Source: an uncultured Alphaproteobacteria bacterium (GTDB lineage: Bacteria; Pseudomonadota; Alphaproteobacteria; HIMB59). From it: a DNA stretch of 49,099 nt. The stretch covers positions 1 to 49,099 of the forward strand of contig CABYQR010000007.1 of NCBI GenBank assembly GCA_902521155.1, given 5' to 3'. This document shows positions 9,001 through 14,884 of this stretch, one piece after another. A program made the position numbers and the translations under genes. The number at the start of each line of letters is the position of its first letter. Position 1 is the first letter of the stretch. The notes beneath the pieces are model-generated. The model was given only the letters and a program-made list of their open reading frames with translations. It was not told the origin of the DNA and searched no databases.

Positions 9001-11687
9001 TAAGAGCCGCCAGTTTCATTTGCATTGGCACCATCACTAACAGACAGGGTGCTATCTTCTTCAATCACACCTACATCATTTCGTGCAACTGGCGCAGTAT
9101 TACCAACACCAATCACTGTAATTTTTAATTGTGCTGTATCTGTTGCTGACCCGTCAGAGACAGTGTAAGTAAAATAATCTATAACTTCATCTCCTGATCC
9201 CAATCCAGAGATACTACTGTTCGCTGCATAAGAATAAGAACCATTAGCATTAATTGTCAGAGCACCGTAAGTTCCAGTTAAAGAGGAACCCACACTACCT
9301 GAAGTGCCACTGCCACTTTCTTGTCCAGTTCTAATTCCTGTGATTGATAAGCTGGCGCTGGAATCTGCATCTGAGTCACTGTGAGAACTAGAGCTCGTAT
9401 CCATCACATCACCAGTGTGTTCACCAGTAGCATCATACGATCCCGAAACGTTAGCATTAGCGCCGTTTGAAACAGATAAAGTGCTACCTTCAGCAATTAA
9501 TCCTTCATCATTTTGAGCAACTGGGGTGTCATTAGCTCCTTTAACATAAATTCTTATCACCGCGGTATCGGTGTCTGTTCCATCGCTGACTGTGTAATTA
9601 AAATAATCAGAAACGGTGTCTCCCACATCCAACGCATCCGCTGCATCTTGATTTGCCACATAAGTATAAGAGCCATTAGCGTTGAGAGTGAGCTGACCAT
9701 AGGTACCTGTTAAAGCAGACCCAATTGATCCTGATGTACCTGATCCTTCAGTGGAACCTGTTCGAATAGCAGTGATCGTATGCGTAGGAGAGGCATCAGG
9801 ATCTGTATCGTTTGCAGAAATATCTCCTGAGTGTTCATCATGTGTATCGTAGGAACCAGAGAGGTTTTGACTTTCTCCGTTTGTGACAGTGAGCGTAGCA
9901 TCTTCAGTTACAACACCGTAGTCGTTCACTGCAGTGACATCATCGTTAATTCCTAATACAGCTATTCTGATAACAGCTGTATCTGTTAAAGTTCCATCGC
10001 TAACGGTGTAATTAAAATAATCATAAACAGTATCTCCTGCATCCAAAGCATCTGCAGCTGATTGGTTAGCTGCATAAGAATAAGAACCATTTGAGTTCAG
10101 GGTTAACTGACCATAGGTACCTGTGAGAGCGGATCCCACAGAACCAACAGTGCCTGATCCTTCGGTGCTTCCTTTTCTAACTGCTGTTATAGTAAGTGTG
10201 TCGCCATCGGCATCAGTGTCAGCATAACTAGAACTACTGGTATCAATAACATCACCTGTATGCTCACCACTTGCATCATAAGATCCGGATACATTAGCAT
10301 TTGCTCCATTTGAAACTGTGAGTGTACTGTCTTCATTAATCCAACCATAGTCGTTACGAGCAACTGGCGCATTAGTGCTAGCTTCGGTAAATACCCTGAT
10401 GATGTCACCATGCTGGTTTCCATTGTTAAAACCCACATATAAAGTGTTAGAGTCTGTGTCTACTCCGAACCAATCACTTTTATGACCACTAGGTTTGCTG
10501 TTAACTGTTATGTTGGTTCCCCAATTCCATTTTAATTTTTCTGTACTATAAGCATTTTGGCTACCGCTACCGTGCTGACTGTCGTTGTGGTATGTGGCTC
10601 CACTTTTACTGACACCTGAATAGGAAACGATATTGTTCATATTGAACCAAACACCTTTAATTTCGCCATCAAAAGTGACGGATCTAACATCATTTCTTCC
10701 AGAATTTTCTGTCGCGTAAACGTAGTAAACGTTCATCGGGGTAGAAGAGGCGTTTACTGTGGTTGTGTTAGACGAAATATTAGGACCTGCGGTTTGCACA
10801 CCACTATCATTTTCTTCAAAGCCTGTGGTGGTACTAGTATTATTGTAAAAGGTAAAAGATCCTGAAGTAACAGTTCTCTCATACGTAATTACAAAAGGCT
10901 TATTACCATCAGTATGATTGGAAGCTGAGGCAGCTGTTCCTGCATCGTTAGTACCTGCTCTTAAGTTAGTTCCCGTATTTTCAACAAAACCACTTAAAGA
11001 GGAAATACCTTCTTGAAGAAGAAAAGAATTATAATCGATAACCTCAATACCCTTAGTCTCCACAATTCCGTAATTGTGTTCGAGTTCCCAATCACCTCCT
11101 TGACCAGTGATGTCATCAGATGCTGCGATATCTGCTTGAGTGATGTTTCCAATTTGTTGAAGTAATAATTTTCCTTGCTCGCCTTGTGCTAAGTTACAAC
11201 CATAAAATAAAAGATCGCCATCTTGGGTTAAAGAATTTCCAATGGATTGTAAGGTGTTACTAAAAGAATTAATTGTGTCGGCATTCAAAATCGAATTACC
11301 CAATACTACTTGTCCCGCGCTAGCGTGGCCTATTATATGTACTGCATCAATACTACTTTGGTCTTGGAGAATATTTTGCATTTTCAAAAATCCATTATCG
11401 TTAGCATCAATAAGATAAATGGACTTTGATGAGTCGATAGCATTAACAATAGTTTGGTAATCATCAACGCCGCTATCGATAAAAACAATTTCTTTTCGTG
11501 AATTAGGATTTTCAATTACAGTATTTAAATCAGAAGAAAGAGCGCTACTATCACGAGAGGCAGATTGCTGATCGTCTAAAAGATCAATAGCTTCACTTGC
11601 AGCATAAACAGCGGCACCATCAAACATAATTCGTGGTTCCAACAATTGAATATGCAATTGTGAATATGTTTTATTATCTTTGCTCAA
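1..11687 (-). CDS. Giant LEPR-XLL / DUF4347 / VCBS-repeat surface or secreted protein (partial, C-terminus outside window)
   Basis: One frame stays open from a TTG at 11687-11685 to the left edge, at least 3895 codons. The start is chosen because AGGAGA lies seven bases upstream at 11695-11700, an in-frame stop sits at 11718-11720 and no ATG precedes the first motif. Residues 15-26 read LLEPRIMFDGAA, the LEPR-XLL signature found at the N-terminus of very large repetitive exoproteins. Residues about 65-205 match DUF4347 (HIIGHASAGQVVLGN, then FYGCNLA, then GGDWELE). From about residue 430 there is a long series of VCBS/cadherin-like units with recurring GTYGTLTIGADGSYTY, SDGTATTTANITI and EDSTLTVTNGANA motifs, rich in Asp, Ser and Thr. 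Three blocks of 51-residue propeller-like repeats interrupt them. The family is exported and usually linked to adhesion; type I secretion is my inference. There is no Sec signal peptide. Base composition is visibly less AT-rich than the rest of the window. The C-terminal secretion signal is not in view. Confidence 0.9.
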   Translation of the reverse strand, partial: MSKDNKTYSQLHIQLLEPRIMFDGAAVYAASEAIDLLDDQQSASRDSSALSSDLNTVIENPNSRKEIVFIDSGVDDYQTIVNAIDSSKSIYLIDANDNGFLKMQNILQDQSSIDAVHIIGHASAGQVVLGNSILNADTINSFSNTLQSIGNSLTQDGDLLFYGCNLAQGEQGKLLLQQIGNITQADIAASDDITGQGGDWELEHNYGIVETKGIEVIDYNSFLLQEGISSLSGFVENTGTNLRAGTNDAGTAASASNHTDGNKPFVITYERTVTSGSFTFYNNTSTTTGFEENDSGVQTAGPNISSNTTTVNASSTPMNVYYVYATENSGRNDVRSVTFDGEIKGVWFNMNNIVSYSGVSKSGATYHNDSQHGSGSQNAYSTEKLKWNWGTNITVNSKPSGHKSDWFGVDTDSNTLYVGFNNGNQHGDIIRVFTEASTNAPVARNDYGWINEDSTLTVSNGANANVSGSYDASGEHTGDVIDTSSSSYADTDADGDTLTITAVRKGSTEGSGTVGSVGSALTGTYGQLTLNSNGSYSYAANQSAADALDAGDTVYDYFNYTVSDGTLTDTAVIRIAVLGINDDVTAVNDYGVVTEDATLTVTNGESQNLSGSYDTHDEHSGDISANDTDPDASPTHTITAIRTGSTEGSGTSGSIGSALTGTYGQLTLNANGSYTYVANQDAADALDVGDTVSDYFNYTVSDGTDTDTAVIRIYVKGANDTPVAQNDEGLIAEGSTLSVSNGANANVSGSYDATGEHTGDVMDTSSSSHSDSDADSSASLSITGIRTGQESGSGTSGSVGSSLTGTYGALTINANGSYSYAANSSISGLGSGDEVIDYFTYTVSDGSATDTAQLKITVIGVGNTAPVARNDVGVIEEDSTLSVSDGANANETGGSYNATGEHSGDVINTSSTTHYDTDADGDTLTVTAIRLGSSEGSGTAGTVGQALTGTYGQLTLNANGSYSYVANQTAADALDAGDSVTDSFNYTISDGTATDVGTITITVLGINDAPVAQNDVGVIAEGSTLTVANSANANVSGSYDATGEHSGDVIDTSSSSHTDSDADASSSLSITHIKLSGGSNSTVASSSSYNSNGTSITGTYGTITIGADGSYTYAATTDATDALDAGESATDTFVYTLSDGTAITTANITITVLGANDGPVAQNDTGTVNEDATLTVSDGDGTSTVAGASYVDSISTHSLGNASMTSPQDVKFNNDGTKMFVAADGGDAIVEYTLSTGYDISTASYDSSFGIWTQDRNPRALAFNNDGTKMFVVGVTGQDINEYHLTTGFDVSTASYDSRFSVSSQENDPNGLAFNSDGTKMFVSGDGTGDAVNEYTLSTGFDVSTASYDSKFSTLSQDTSSQGLAFSKDGKKMFVAGDTGNDINEYTLSTGFDVSTASFVGNFDVSSQGTQPTGITFNNDGTKMFITDSSGSLGSHSVDEYTLTTPFSLVDVSGEHTGDVIDSSNTSTRDTDVDVETLTVTAVRLGSSEGSGTAGSVGSALTGTYGQLTLNSNGSYTYVANQTAADALDAGDSVTDSFNYTVSDGTATDTAVITITVLGINDTPTAQNDVGVIVEDGTLTVTNGANATLDGSYDATGENSGDLMDTSSSSHSDSDSDASASLSITQIKKNGGSNSSVASGSSYNSSGTQVTGTYGTLTIGADGSYTYAATQDAADPLDAGDTATDVFVYTLSDGTATTTATLTITILGANDAPVAQNDTGTVNEDATLTVSNGGNAAIVAGASHDGSPYAINEGSIRSLTFNNDGTTMFVVHASTPAVISKHALSTAFDITTASQSTTYDISSHTTSPRGLLFNSDGTKLYINSDQNSNKKIYEFSLSTAYDISSLSSPSSTVVSGQDGSPKGIAFNADGSKMFLIGDSNNTVYEYSLSSAFDTTTISYTSRSLDVSSKEVTPRGLSFNSTGTKLFITGQNSDEIHEYDLSTGFNLSTASYNGAFDMTGTVTKANDIVFNNDGTKAFIGQTGTNKIFSYSLSSPFSLVDITGENTGDVLHTSSSSNSDSDADDSASLTVSAIRTGSSEGSGTSGSIGSALTGTYGQLTIAANGSYSYVANQAAADALDAGDIVTDSFNYTVSDGTATDTAVITITVIGINDTPTAQNDVGVIVEDGTLTVANSANATLSGSYDATGENSGDLIDTSSSSHTDSDSDASASLSITQIKKSGGSNSAVGIGSSYNSSGTQVTGTYGTLTIGADGSYTYAATQDAADVLDVGETATDVFVYTLSDGTATTTANLTITILGANDAPVAANDYGAINEDATLTVSDGDNQTVSGRYDSSGEHSGDVINTSYTGTDTDVDGDTLTVSAVRLGSTEGSGTAGTVGQALTGTYGQLTLNANGSYTYVANQTAADALDVGDQVTESFNYTVSDGALTDTALLEIKVFGVNDTPVAQNDVGVIAEDSTLTVTNGANATLTGDSYDATGENSGDVINTSSSSHQDSDADASASLTVTQIKKNGGSNSSVSSGSSYNSSGTSVTGTYGTLTIGADGSYTYAATADAADGIASGETATDVFVYTLSDGTETTTANITITILGANDSPTAQNDVGVIMEGSTLTVANSSNANVSGSYDATGEHSGDVIDTSSSSHTDTDPDTSNTLSITHIKKDGGSNSTVSSSSSYNSSGTAVTGAYGTLTIGADGSYKYVAQSDISGFDAGETLTDTFTYTVSDGTATTTANIVITLLGDDGSSNNAPVAQNDVGVIAEDSTLTVANSANATLSGSYDATGENSGDVMDTSSSSHTDSDADGDSITVTQIRKSGGSDSTVSSSSSYNSSGTSVTGTYGTLVIGADGSYTYAADQSAADDLDAGDSVTDSFIYTISDGTATDTATLTITVLGINDAPTAVNDTDSVNEDGTVTKTGAQDDVLTDDSDPDDSATLTVTAIQPSGGSSSNVSSGSTYDSSGTSVTGTYGTLIIGADGSYTYTADQSAADDLDAGDTVDDVFTYTVSDGTTTTTATITITVTGVNDTPVAQNDVGVIAEDSTLTVTNGANANVSGSYDATGEHSGDVMDTSSSSHTDSDADDSASLTITQIKKDGGSNSSISSGSSYNSSGTSVTGTYGTLTIGADGSYTYVADQTAADALDAGDSADDVFVYTLSDGTATTTANITISVLGINDDPAAVDDTDSVSEDATVTKTGSQDDVLNDDTDADDSAALTVTAIQPSGGSSSNVSSGSTYDSSGTSVTGTYGTLIIGADGSYTYTADQSAADDLDAGDSANDVFTYTVSDGTTTTTATITITVNGINDTPVAQNDVGVIAEDSTLTVINGANANLSGSYDATGEHSGDVIDTSSSSHTDSDADDSASLTITQIKKDGGSNSSVSSGSSYNSSGTSVTGTYGTLTIGADGSYTYVADQTAADALDAGDSANDVFVYTLSDGTATTTANITISVLGINDDPAAVDDTDTVSEGATVTKTGSQDDVLNDDTDADDSSSLTVTAIQPSGGSSSSVTSSSTYESNGTTVTGTYGTLTIGADGSYTYTANQDAADALDDSESATDVFTYTVSDGTSTDTATITITVNGSNDAPVARNDTGTVEEDATLTVSDGDNASAVSATSFVDGFSVSSQENNPQGFRFNNDGTKMFVIGSAGDDINEYTLSTGFDVSTASFVDSKDISSQETGPRDLAFNSDGTKMFVVGVQGDDVNEYTLSTAFDVSTASFVDSKDISSQDSNPTGLAFNQDGTKMFVAGNAGDDINEYTLSTGFDVSTASFVDSFSVSSQDAQPNGLTFNSDGTKMFVVGNQGNDVNEYDLSLGFDVSTASFVGALDVSSQDSSPKAISFNHDGTKLFVLGSTNKSVFEYTLTSPFSLINVDAEHSGDVIDTSNTSSYDTDVDVETLTVTAVRLGSSEGSGTAGTVGSALTGTYGQLTLNANGSYTYVANQSAADD
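241..1000 (-). repeat. Propeller-like repeat block A, about five 153-bp units
   Basis: Inside the giant gene, units recur every 153 bases: the anchor encoding EYTLST is found near 568, 721 and 874, with a more diverged copy near 415 and an end copy near 262. Each unit encodes 51 residues of the form GLAFNSDGTKMFVVG, then DDINEYTLSTGFDVSTASFV, then a DSKDISSQ-like linker. The pattern resembles beta-propeller blades of the YVTN/lactonase-like type. Five units are fewer than a usual six- to eight-blade propeller. Confidence 0.8.
1101..3590 (-). repeat. 831-bp tandem super-repeat made of two alternating VCBS types
   Basis: Two VCBS unit types alternate. Type B (linker QPSGGSS) has the same anchor at 1101, 1932 and about 2763. 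Type A (linker KKDGG or RKSGG) has its anchor near 1481, 2312 and 3143. Both series step by exactly 831 bases, which is 277 codons. The copies at 1481 and 2312 are nearly identical over long runs, whereas other units of the protein are more diverged. This indicates recent tandem duplication of a two-domain module with the frame kept. Confidence 0.8.
5700..6480 (-). repeat. Propeller-like repeat block B, about five diverged units
   Basis: Inside the giant gene, about five repeats of roughly 50 residues follow the pattern FNNDGTKAF or FNADGSKMF, then a YSLSS/YDLST strand, then an FNLSTASYNG-like linker. They are more diverged than the units near 241-1000 and 7321-8110, so this looks like the older block. 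The block is flanked on both sides by VCBS units. Confidence 0.65.
7321..8110 (-). repeat. Propeller-like repeat block C, about five units
   Basis: Inside the giant gene, anchors encoding the EYTLST-type strand occur near 7364, 7530, 7683, 7842 and 7992, mostly spaced 150-166 bases apart. The encoded units again read FNNDGTKMFVVG and GFDVSTASYDS. The block lies between two VCBS arrays, in the same setting as the blocks at 241-1000 and 5700-6480. Confidence 0.75.
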
Positions 11688-11694
11688 AGATATA

Positions 11695-11700
11695 TCTCCT
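11695..11700 (-). promoter_or_regulatory. Ribosome binding site of the giant gene
   Basis: AGGAGA on the minus strand ends seven bases before the TTG at 11687-11685. It fixes a TTG start, because no ATG or GTG lies between it and the LEPR motif. Confidence 0.75.
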
Positions 11701-11764
11701 ACTTCTCCAATAATTTTTTACAGGCGCTATAATACAATGGAATCAGCCCTAATTTCATTTTTAT

Positions 11765-11779
11765 GGCCCATTTTGGGCC
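11765..11779. promoter_or_regulatory. GC-rich inverted repeat in the divergent intergenic region
   Basis: GGCCCA and TGGGCC form a perfect 6-bp inverted repeat around a TTT spacer, within the 154-bp region between the giant gene and the TolC-type gene. It is conspicuous in an AT-rich background. No T-run follows on either strand, so it is more likely an operator or a 5' UTR hairpin than a terminator. A TATAAT sequence lies at 11728-11733 on the plus strand, without a convincing -35 box. Function is inferred only. Confidence 0.35.
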
Positions 11780-11841
11780 CTAATCTAGTTGTGCCCCTTT
11801 TGAACATATGAAATTTTACCCTCTGTTTAGCGGGAGACGAT

Positions 11842-14283
11842 ATGAGACTAAAAAAGATATTTATATTTTTAGGATTGGCAGCAACTTTGGCCGCTTGCTC
11901 TAGTAGAGCACCAGATCCCTTATTAAAAGAAGATGTGCAAGCATCTTCTCAAGAAGACTATGAATATTTAAAAGAGACATCTGCAAACGCCCCTTTAGAA
12001 ATTGATTTGTATCAAGCCATGGCAATTGCCATTAAAAATAATCGAGACCTAAGAATTAATATTATGGACTCTGCTCTTAAACAGGGACAAATGGATGTGG
12101 TTAAGTTTGATATGCTACCTAAACTCTCTGCTAATGCTGGTTATAAAGTTTTAGAAAAACATCCTGCCTCTACTAGTGTCAGTATGGTTACAGAAAAAGA
12201 CAGTTCGGGAAATGATATCACTGGTGCAGAGAATAAAGCTGCAAATGCTTTAGGGGATAGTCCTTCTTATACTATCTCTCAGGAGACACCTTCTCGAACA
12301 ACAGACATAGGTTTCACTTGGAATGCTCTTGATTTTGGCTTGTCTTATATTAGAGCAGGGCAGCAAGCTAATCGTTATTTAATTTCAAAAGAACTAGAGC
12401 GCAAAGCTATTCATAATCTAACCAAAGAAGTTATTTATGCTTATTGGAAAACACTCTCTGCTGATGAGCTCTTAGCAGAAATTAATCCTTTAATGGATCG
12501 TGTGGACAAGGCCTTAGAAGATTATGAATACATTGAAGAGCTTTTAATTACCTCACCGATGGATGCTCTATTGTATCAAAAAGAATTACTCGACGTGTCA
12601 CAAATTTTAAATACTCAAAGAAGAGCGCTCATGGATTCTAGAACTCAACTTGCAACACTCATGGGTTTAATGCCCGGTCAAGAGTATGTTTTAGTTAAAA
12701 CAGAAAAGCCATTGAGTGAATTAGTAATGGACTTAGAGGAACAAGAAGAGGCAGCATTATTTTCTAGACCAGAATTACTAGAGATACGTTACCAAGAAAA
12801 AGTAACAGCAAAAGAAGCACGTGCTTCCATGCTCTCTCTTTTGCCATCACTTCAGTTTAATGCTACATGGACTTATGATTCCAACAAATACCTCTTAAAC
12901 AAAAATAATGCTGAATATGGTGCTGTTTTTGGTGCTAATTTACTCAATATCTTTCAAGCAGGAAACATCAATGACGTTAACAAAATCAATGAAAAGATTG
13001 TAGAAGAGCAAAGACTGGCTCTTTCTATGGCAGTTTTATCTCAGGTTCATATTGCGAATATCAACTACTCACAAAGTTTAAGGGAATACAGCAATGCGAA
13101 GCATTACTTAAGCGTAGCACAAAGAATTAATGAGCTAATAGCTAATGCCCAAAAAATTTCAAGGTTTGGAGAATTAGAGGTTATTAGAGAGGAGGCTAGC
13201 TTATTGGTCTCTCGTTTAAGAAATGATATTGCCTTTGCGGAGTTACAGTACAGCTTGGGTACTCTATATTCCTCCGTGGGAATGAATTTTGTGCCAGATG
13301 ATCTAGCACAAATTTCTGATGAAGACCTTGCGGTGGCCTTAAAAGACAACCTTAATAGATGGACAAAAACATATAATGTTTTTGTCAACAGACCTATTAA
13401 CGAACAAAATCCTATTTTAGAGGTAACTGATAAAATTACAGTTGGAAATGTTGGTAGTTATTTTGACTTTGTAGAATTTAAATTTGAATTTGATGAAAAT
13501 ACTTTTTACTTAGAGGGAAGTGGAAAAACACGTCTAAGTGCAAAGCTAGCAAGTGGTGATGCTCTGCCACCTTGGCTTGTATTTCTTCCCTCCCAACATA
13601 CTTTTGCGGGTAGTCCTCTTGAAGAAACAGGTACGTTAGATATTACTGTTGAAGCATCCAACGATGTGACATTTGTTTCTGATACATTTACTTTGTCTTG
13701 GGGCAATCCTCAGCTCTTAACTCAGTTGGAACCTGAAGATGAAAATACAAACACGATAGATAAAAAAATAATTATTAATCAAGATCAACTTAATGCCTTA
13801 AATGAAGCACTTGATAAAAGATTTTCAGAAATTGTTGAACTAGAAGAGACTGTCAATGAAGAACAATTAGATGCCTTGATAGCAGCTCTAAATTCCAAAG
13901 AGGTTAATGATAGTATTGAAATTATTGAAGAAATATCTGATTCATCATTTGAAATTAAAACTAAGCCGAAGCCCAATAAAACAGTTTTAGTGGGAGCACT
14001 CCAAGATAGCTTAAATGAAAAAATTAAATCCTTAACATCCTATAGTCCCACTCAGTCAGCCTATATTCAAATAGGAGCCTTTAGAAAAGAGCATGTCTCA
14101 CAGTCTGTTGCTGACGACGTTGCCACTAAATTGGGAACCTCTGTTGAAGTCATTCCGACATTAGTCTCTGATCCTGTAATGTATCGCATATTAGTAGGTC
14201 CGGAACATAAAGATGAAATCATTGATGTTATTGCAGATTTGATGGAGTTGGGTATCTCTGATTACTTCTTAACTCACGGTTAA
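11842..14283 (+). CDS. TolC-type outer-membrane factor lipoprotein fused to CADG/He_PIG and SPOR domains
   Basis: The 813-residue protein begins with a lipoprotein signal peptide (lipobox LAAC, Cys 19). Residues about 50-515 have the helical layout of TolC/NodT outer-membrane efflux proteins: the two-fold repeated alternation of long helices and strand-like stretches, with PKLSANAGY and LPSLQFNATW at the strand positions. Residues about 522-620 match a cadherin-like CADG/He_PIG domain (ALPPWLVF, then HTFAGSP, then GTLDITVEAS, then SDTFTLSW). An acidic, low-complexity linker follows to about 735. Residues about 738-813 match SPOR (AYIQIGAFRKEH, then MYRILVGP), which binds denuded glycan strands of peptidoglycan. 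Usual TolC-type proteins are 420-500 residues and lack both extra domains. It is transcribed divergently from the giant VCBS gene, so I infer it is that protein's outer-membrane exit. The ATG is preceded by GGGAGA. The domain calls are made by eye. Confidence 0.85.
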   Translation: MRLKKIFIFLGLAATLAACSSRAPDPLLKEDVQASSQEDYEYLKETSANAPLEIDLYQAMAIAIKNNRDLRINIMDSALKQGQMDVVKFDMLPKLSANAGYKVLEKHPASTSVSMVTEKDSSGNDITGAENKAANALGDSPSYTISQETPSRTTDIGFTWNALDFGLSYIRAGQQANRYLISKELERKAIHNLTKEVIYAYWKTLSADELLAEINPLMDRVDKALEDYEYIEELLITSPMDALLYQKELLDVSQILNTQRRALMDSRTQLATLMGLMPGQEYVLVKTEKPLSELVMDLEEQEEAALFSRPELLEIRYQEKVTAKEARASMLSLLPSLQFNATWTYDSNKYLLNKNNAEYGAVFGANLLNIFQAGNINDVNKINEKIVEEQRLALSMAVLSQVHIANINYSQSLREYSNAKHYLSVAQRINELIANAQKISRFGELEVIREEASLLVSRLRNDIAFAELQYSLGTLYSSVGMNFVPDDLAQISDEDLAVALKDNLNRWTKTYNVFVNRPINEQNPILEVTDKITVGNVGSYFDFVEFKFEFDENTFYLEGSGKTRLSAKLASGDALPPWLVFLPSQHTFAGSPLEETGTLDITVEASNDVTFVSDTFTLSWGNPQLLTQLEPEDENTNTIDKKIIINQDQLNALNEALDKRFSEIVELEETVNEEQLDALIAALNSKEVNDSIEIIEEISDSSFEIKTKPKPNKTVLVGALQDSLNEKIKSLTSYSPTQSAYIQIGAFRKEHVSQSVADDVATKLGTSVEVIPTLVSDPVMYRILVGPEHKDEIIDVIADLMELGISDYFLTHG

Positions 14284-14321
14284 ATTTAAAAATATAGTTA
14301 TTTGTTGGATTTTGACAGACC

Positions 14322-14350
14322 TTGACTAAACAAAATCACTGAAATAGGAT
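14322..14350 (+). promoter_or_regulatory. Candidate promoter for the small membrane protein
   Basis: TTGACT at 14322-14327 and TAGGAT at 14345-14350 are separated by 17 bases. This is a fair sigma-70-type arrangement, about 110 bases before the downstream start. A TTGACA at 14312-14317 overlaps the same region. Prediction by eye only. Confidence 0.3.
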
Positions 14351-14461
14351 TAATTTGTCTATTTAATTTAATTGATAGATATAGGTCGGTCACTAGCCCA
14401 ACTAAAAAAAAGGCCATAAAGAAAGGAACGTTTAATCTCAGATTTTTGGGTGATAGTTTTT

Positions 14462-14866
14462 ATGTCTGAAAATAAATACAAATTTATTGCTAAAATTATT
14501 ATTGGATTTCTAGCTTTATGGGCTTTGATAATTCCCATACTTCAAGTATTTGGAACAACAATTGTTTTTCCTCTTAGAATTTCAGAGTCAGGAGAAATAC
14601 CCTATTATCGACTACTAGGGGTAAGAACTGCTGTTTGTTTAACATTTGTTTATTTTGCATTTAGGTTTCTATTCCTTGAATACTCTAAATTTTACCCTAT
14701 ACAGTTTTTAGATATTTTTTTAAAAATACTATTTATTAGTAATTTATTAGTTTGGTCTGCTCATGGTGCGGAAATTGGCGAGTATGTTTTACTTATTGTC
14801 TTTCTTCCTTTCTTAATAATAACACACATTATTTCGGGAAAAAAATTTAGAAAATATTTTAATTAG
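14462..14866 (+). CDS. Small four-helix membrane protein, function unknown
   Basis: The 134-residue protein has four hydrophobic segments (about residues 10-30, 50-70, 80-100 and 105-125) and a basic C-terminus (GKKFRKYFN). I chose the ATG at 14462; a GTG at 14450 in the same frame would add four residues, and neither has a clear ribosome binding site. The motif SAHGAEIGEY precedes the last helix. I do not recognise the family. It stands alone between the TolC-type gene and the convergent argG, so context gives no strong hint of function. Confidence 0.6.
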   Translation: MSENKYKFIAKIIIGFLALWALIIPILQVFGTTIVFPLRISESGEIPYYRLLGVRTAVCLTFVYFAFRFLFLEYSKFYPIQFLDIFLKILFISNLLVWSAHGAEIGEYVLLIVFLPFLIITHIISGKKFRKYFN

Positions 14867-14884
14867 ATTTTTAAAATACGGAAC

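Noticed and set aside
1-11687. Regularly spaced repeats as a possible CRISPR array
   Set aside because: Periods are 153 to 831 bases, the repeats are long and translate in one continuous frame; no short direct repeats with unique spacers exist.
11728-11733. TATAAT as the -10 box of the TolC-type gene
   Set aside because: The hexamer is perfect, but no acceptable -35 sequence lies 16-18 bases upstream, so I did not list it as a promoter.
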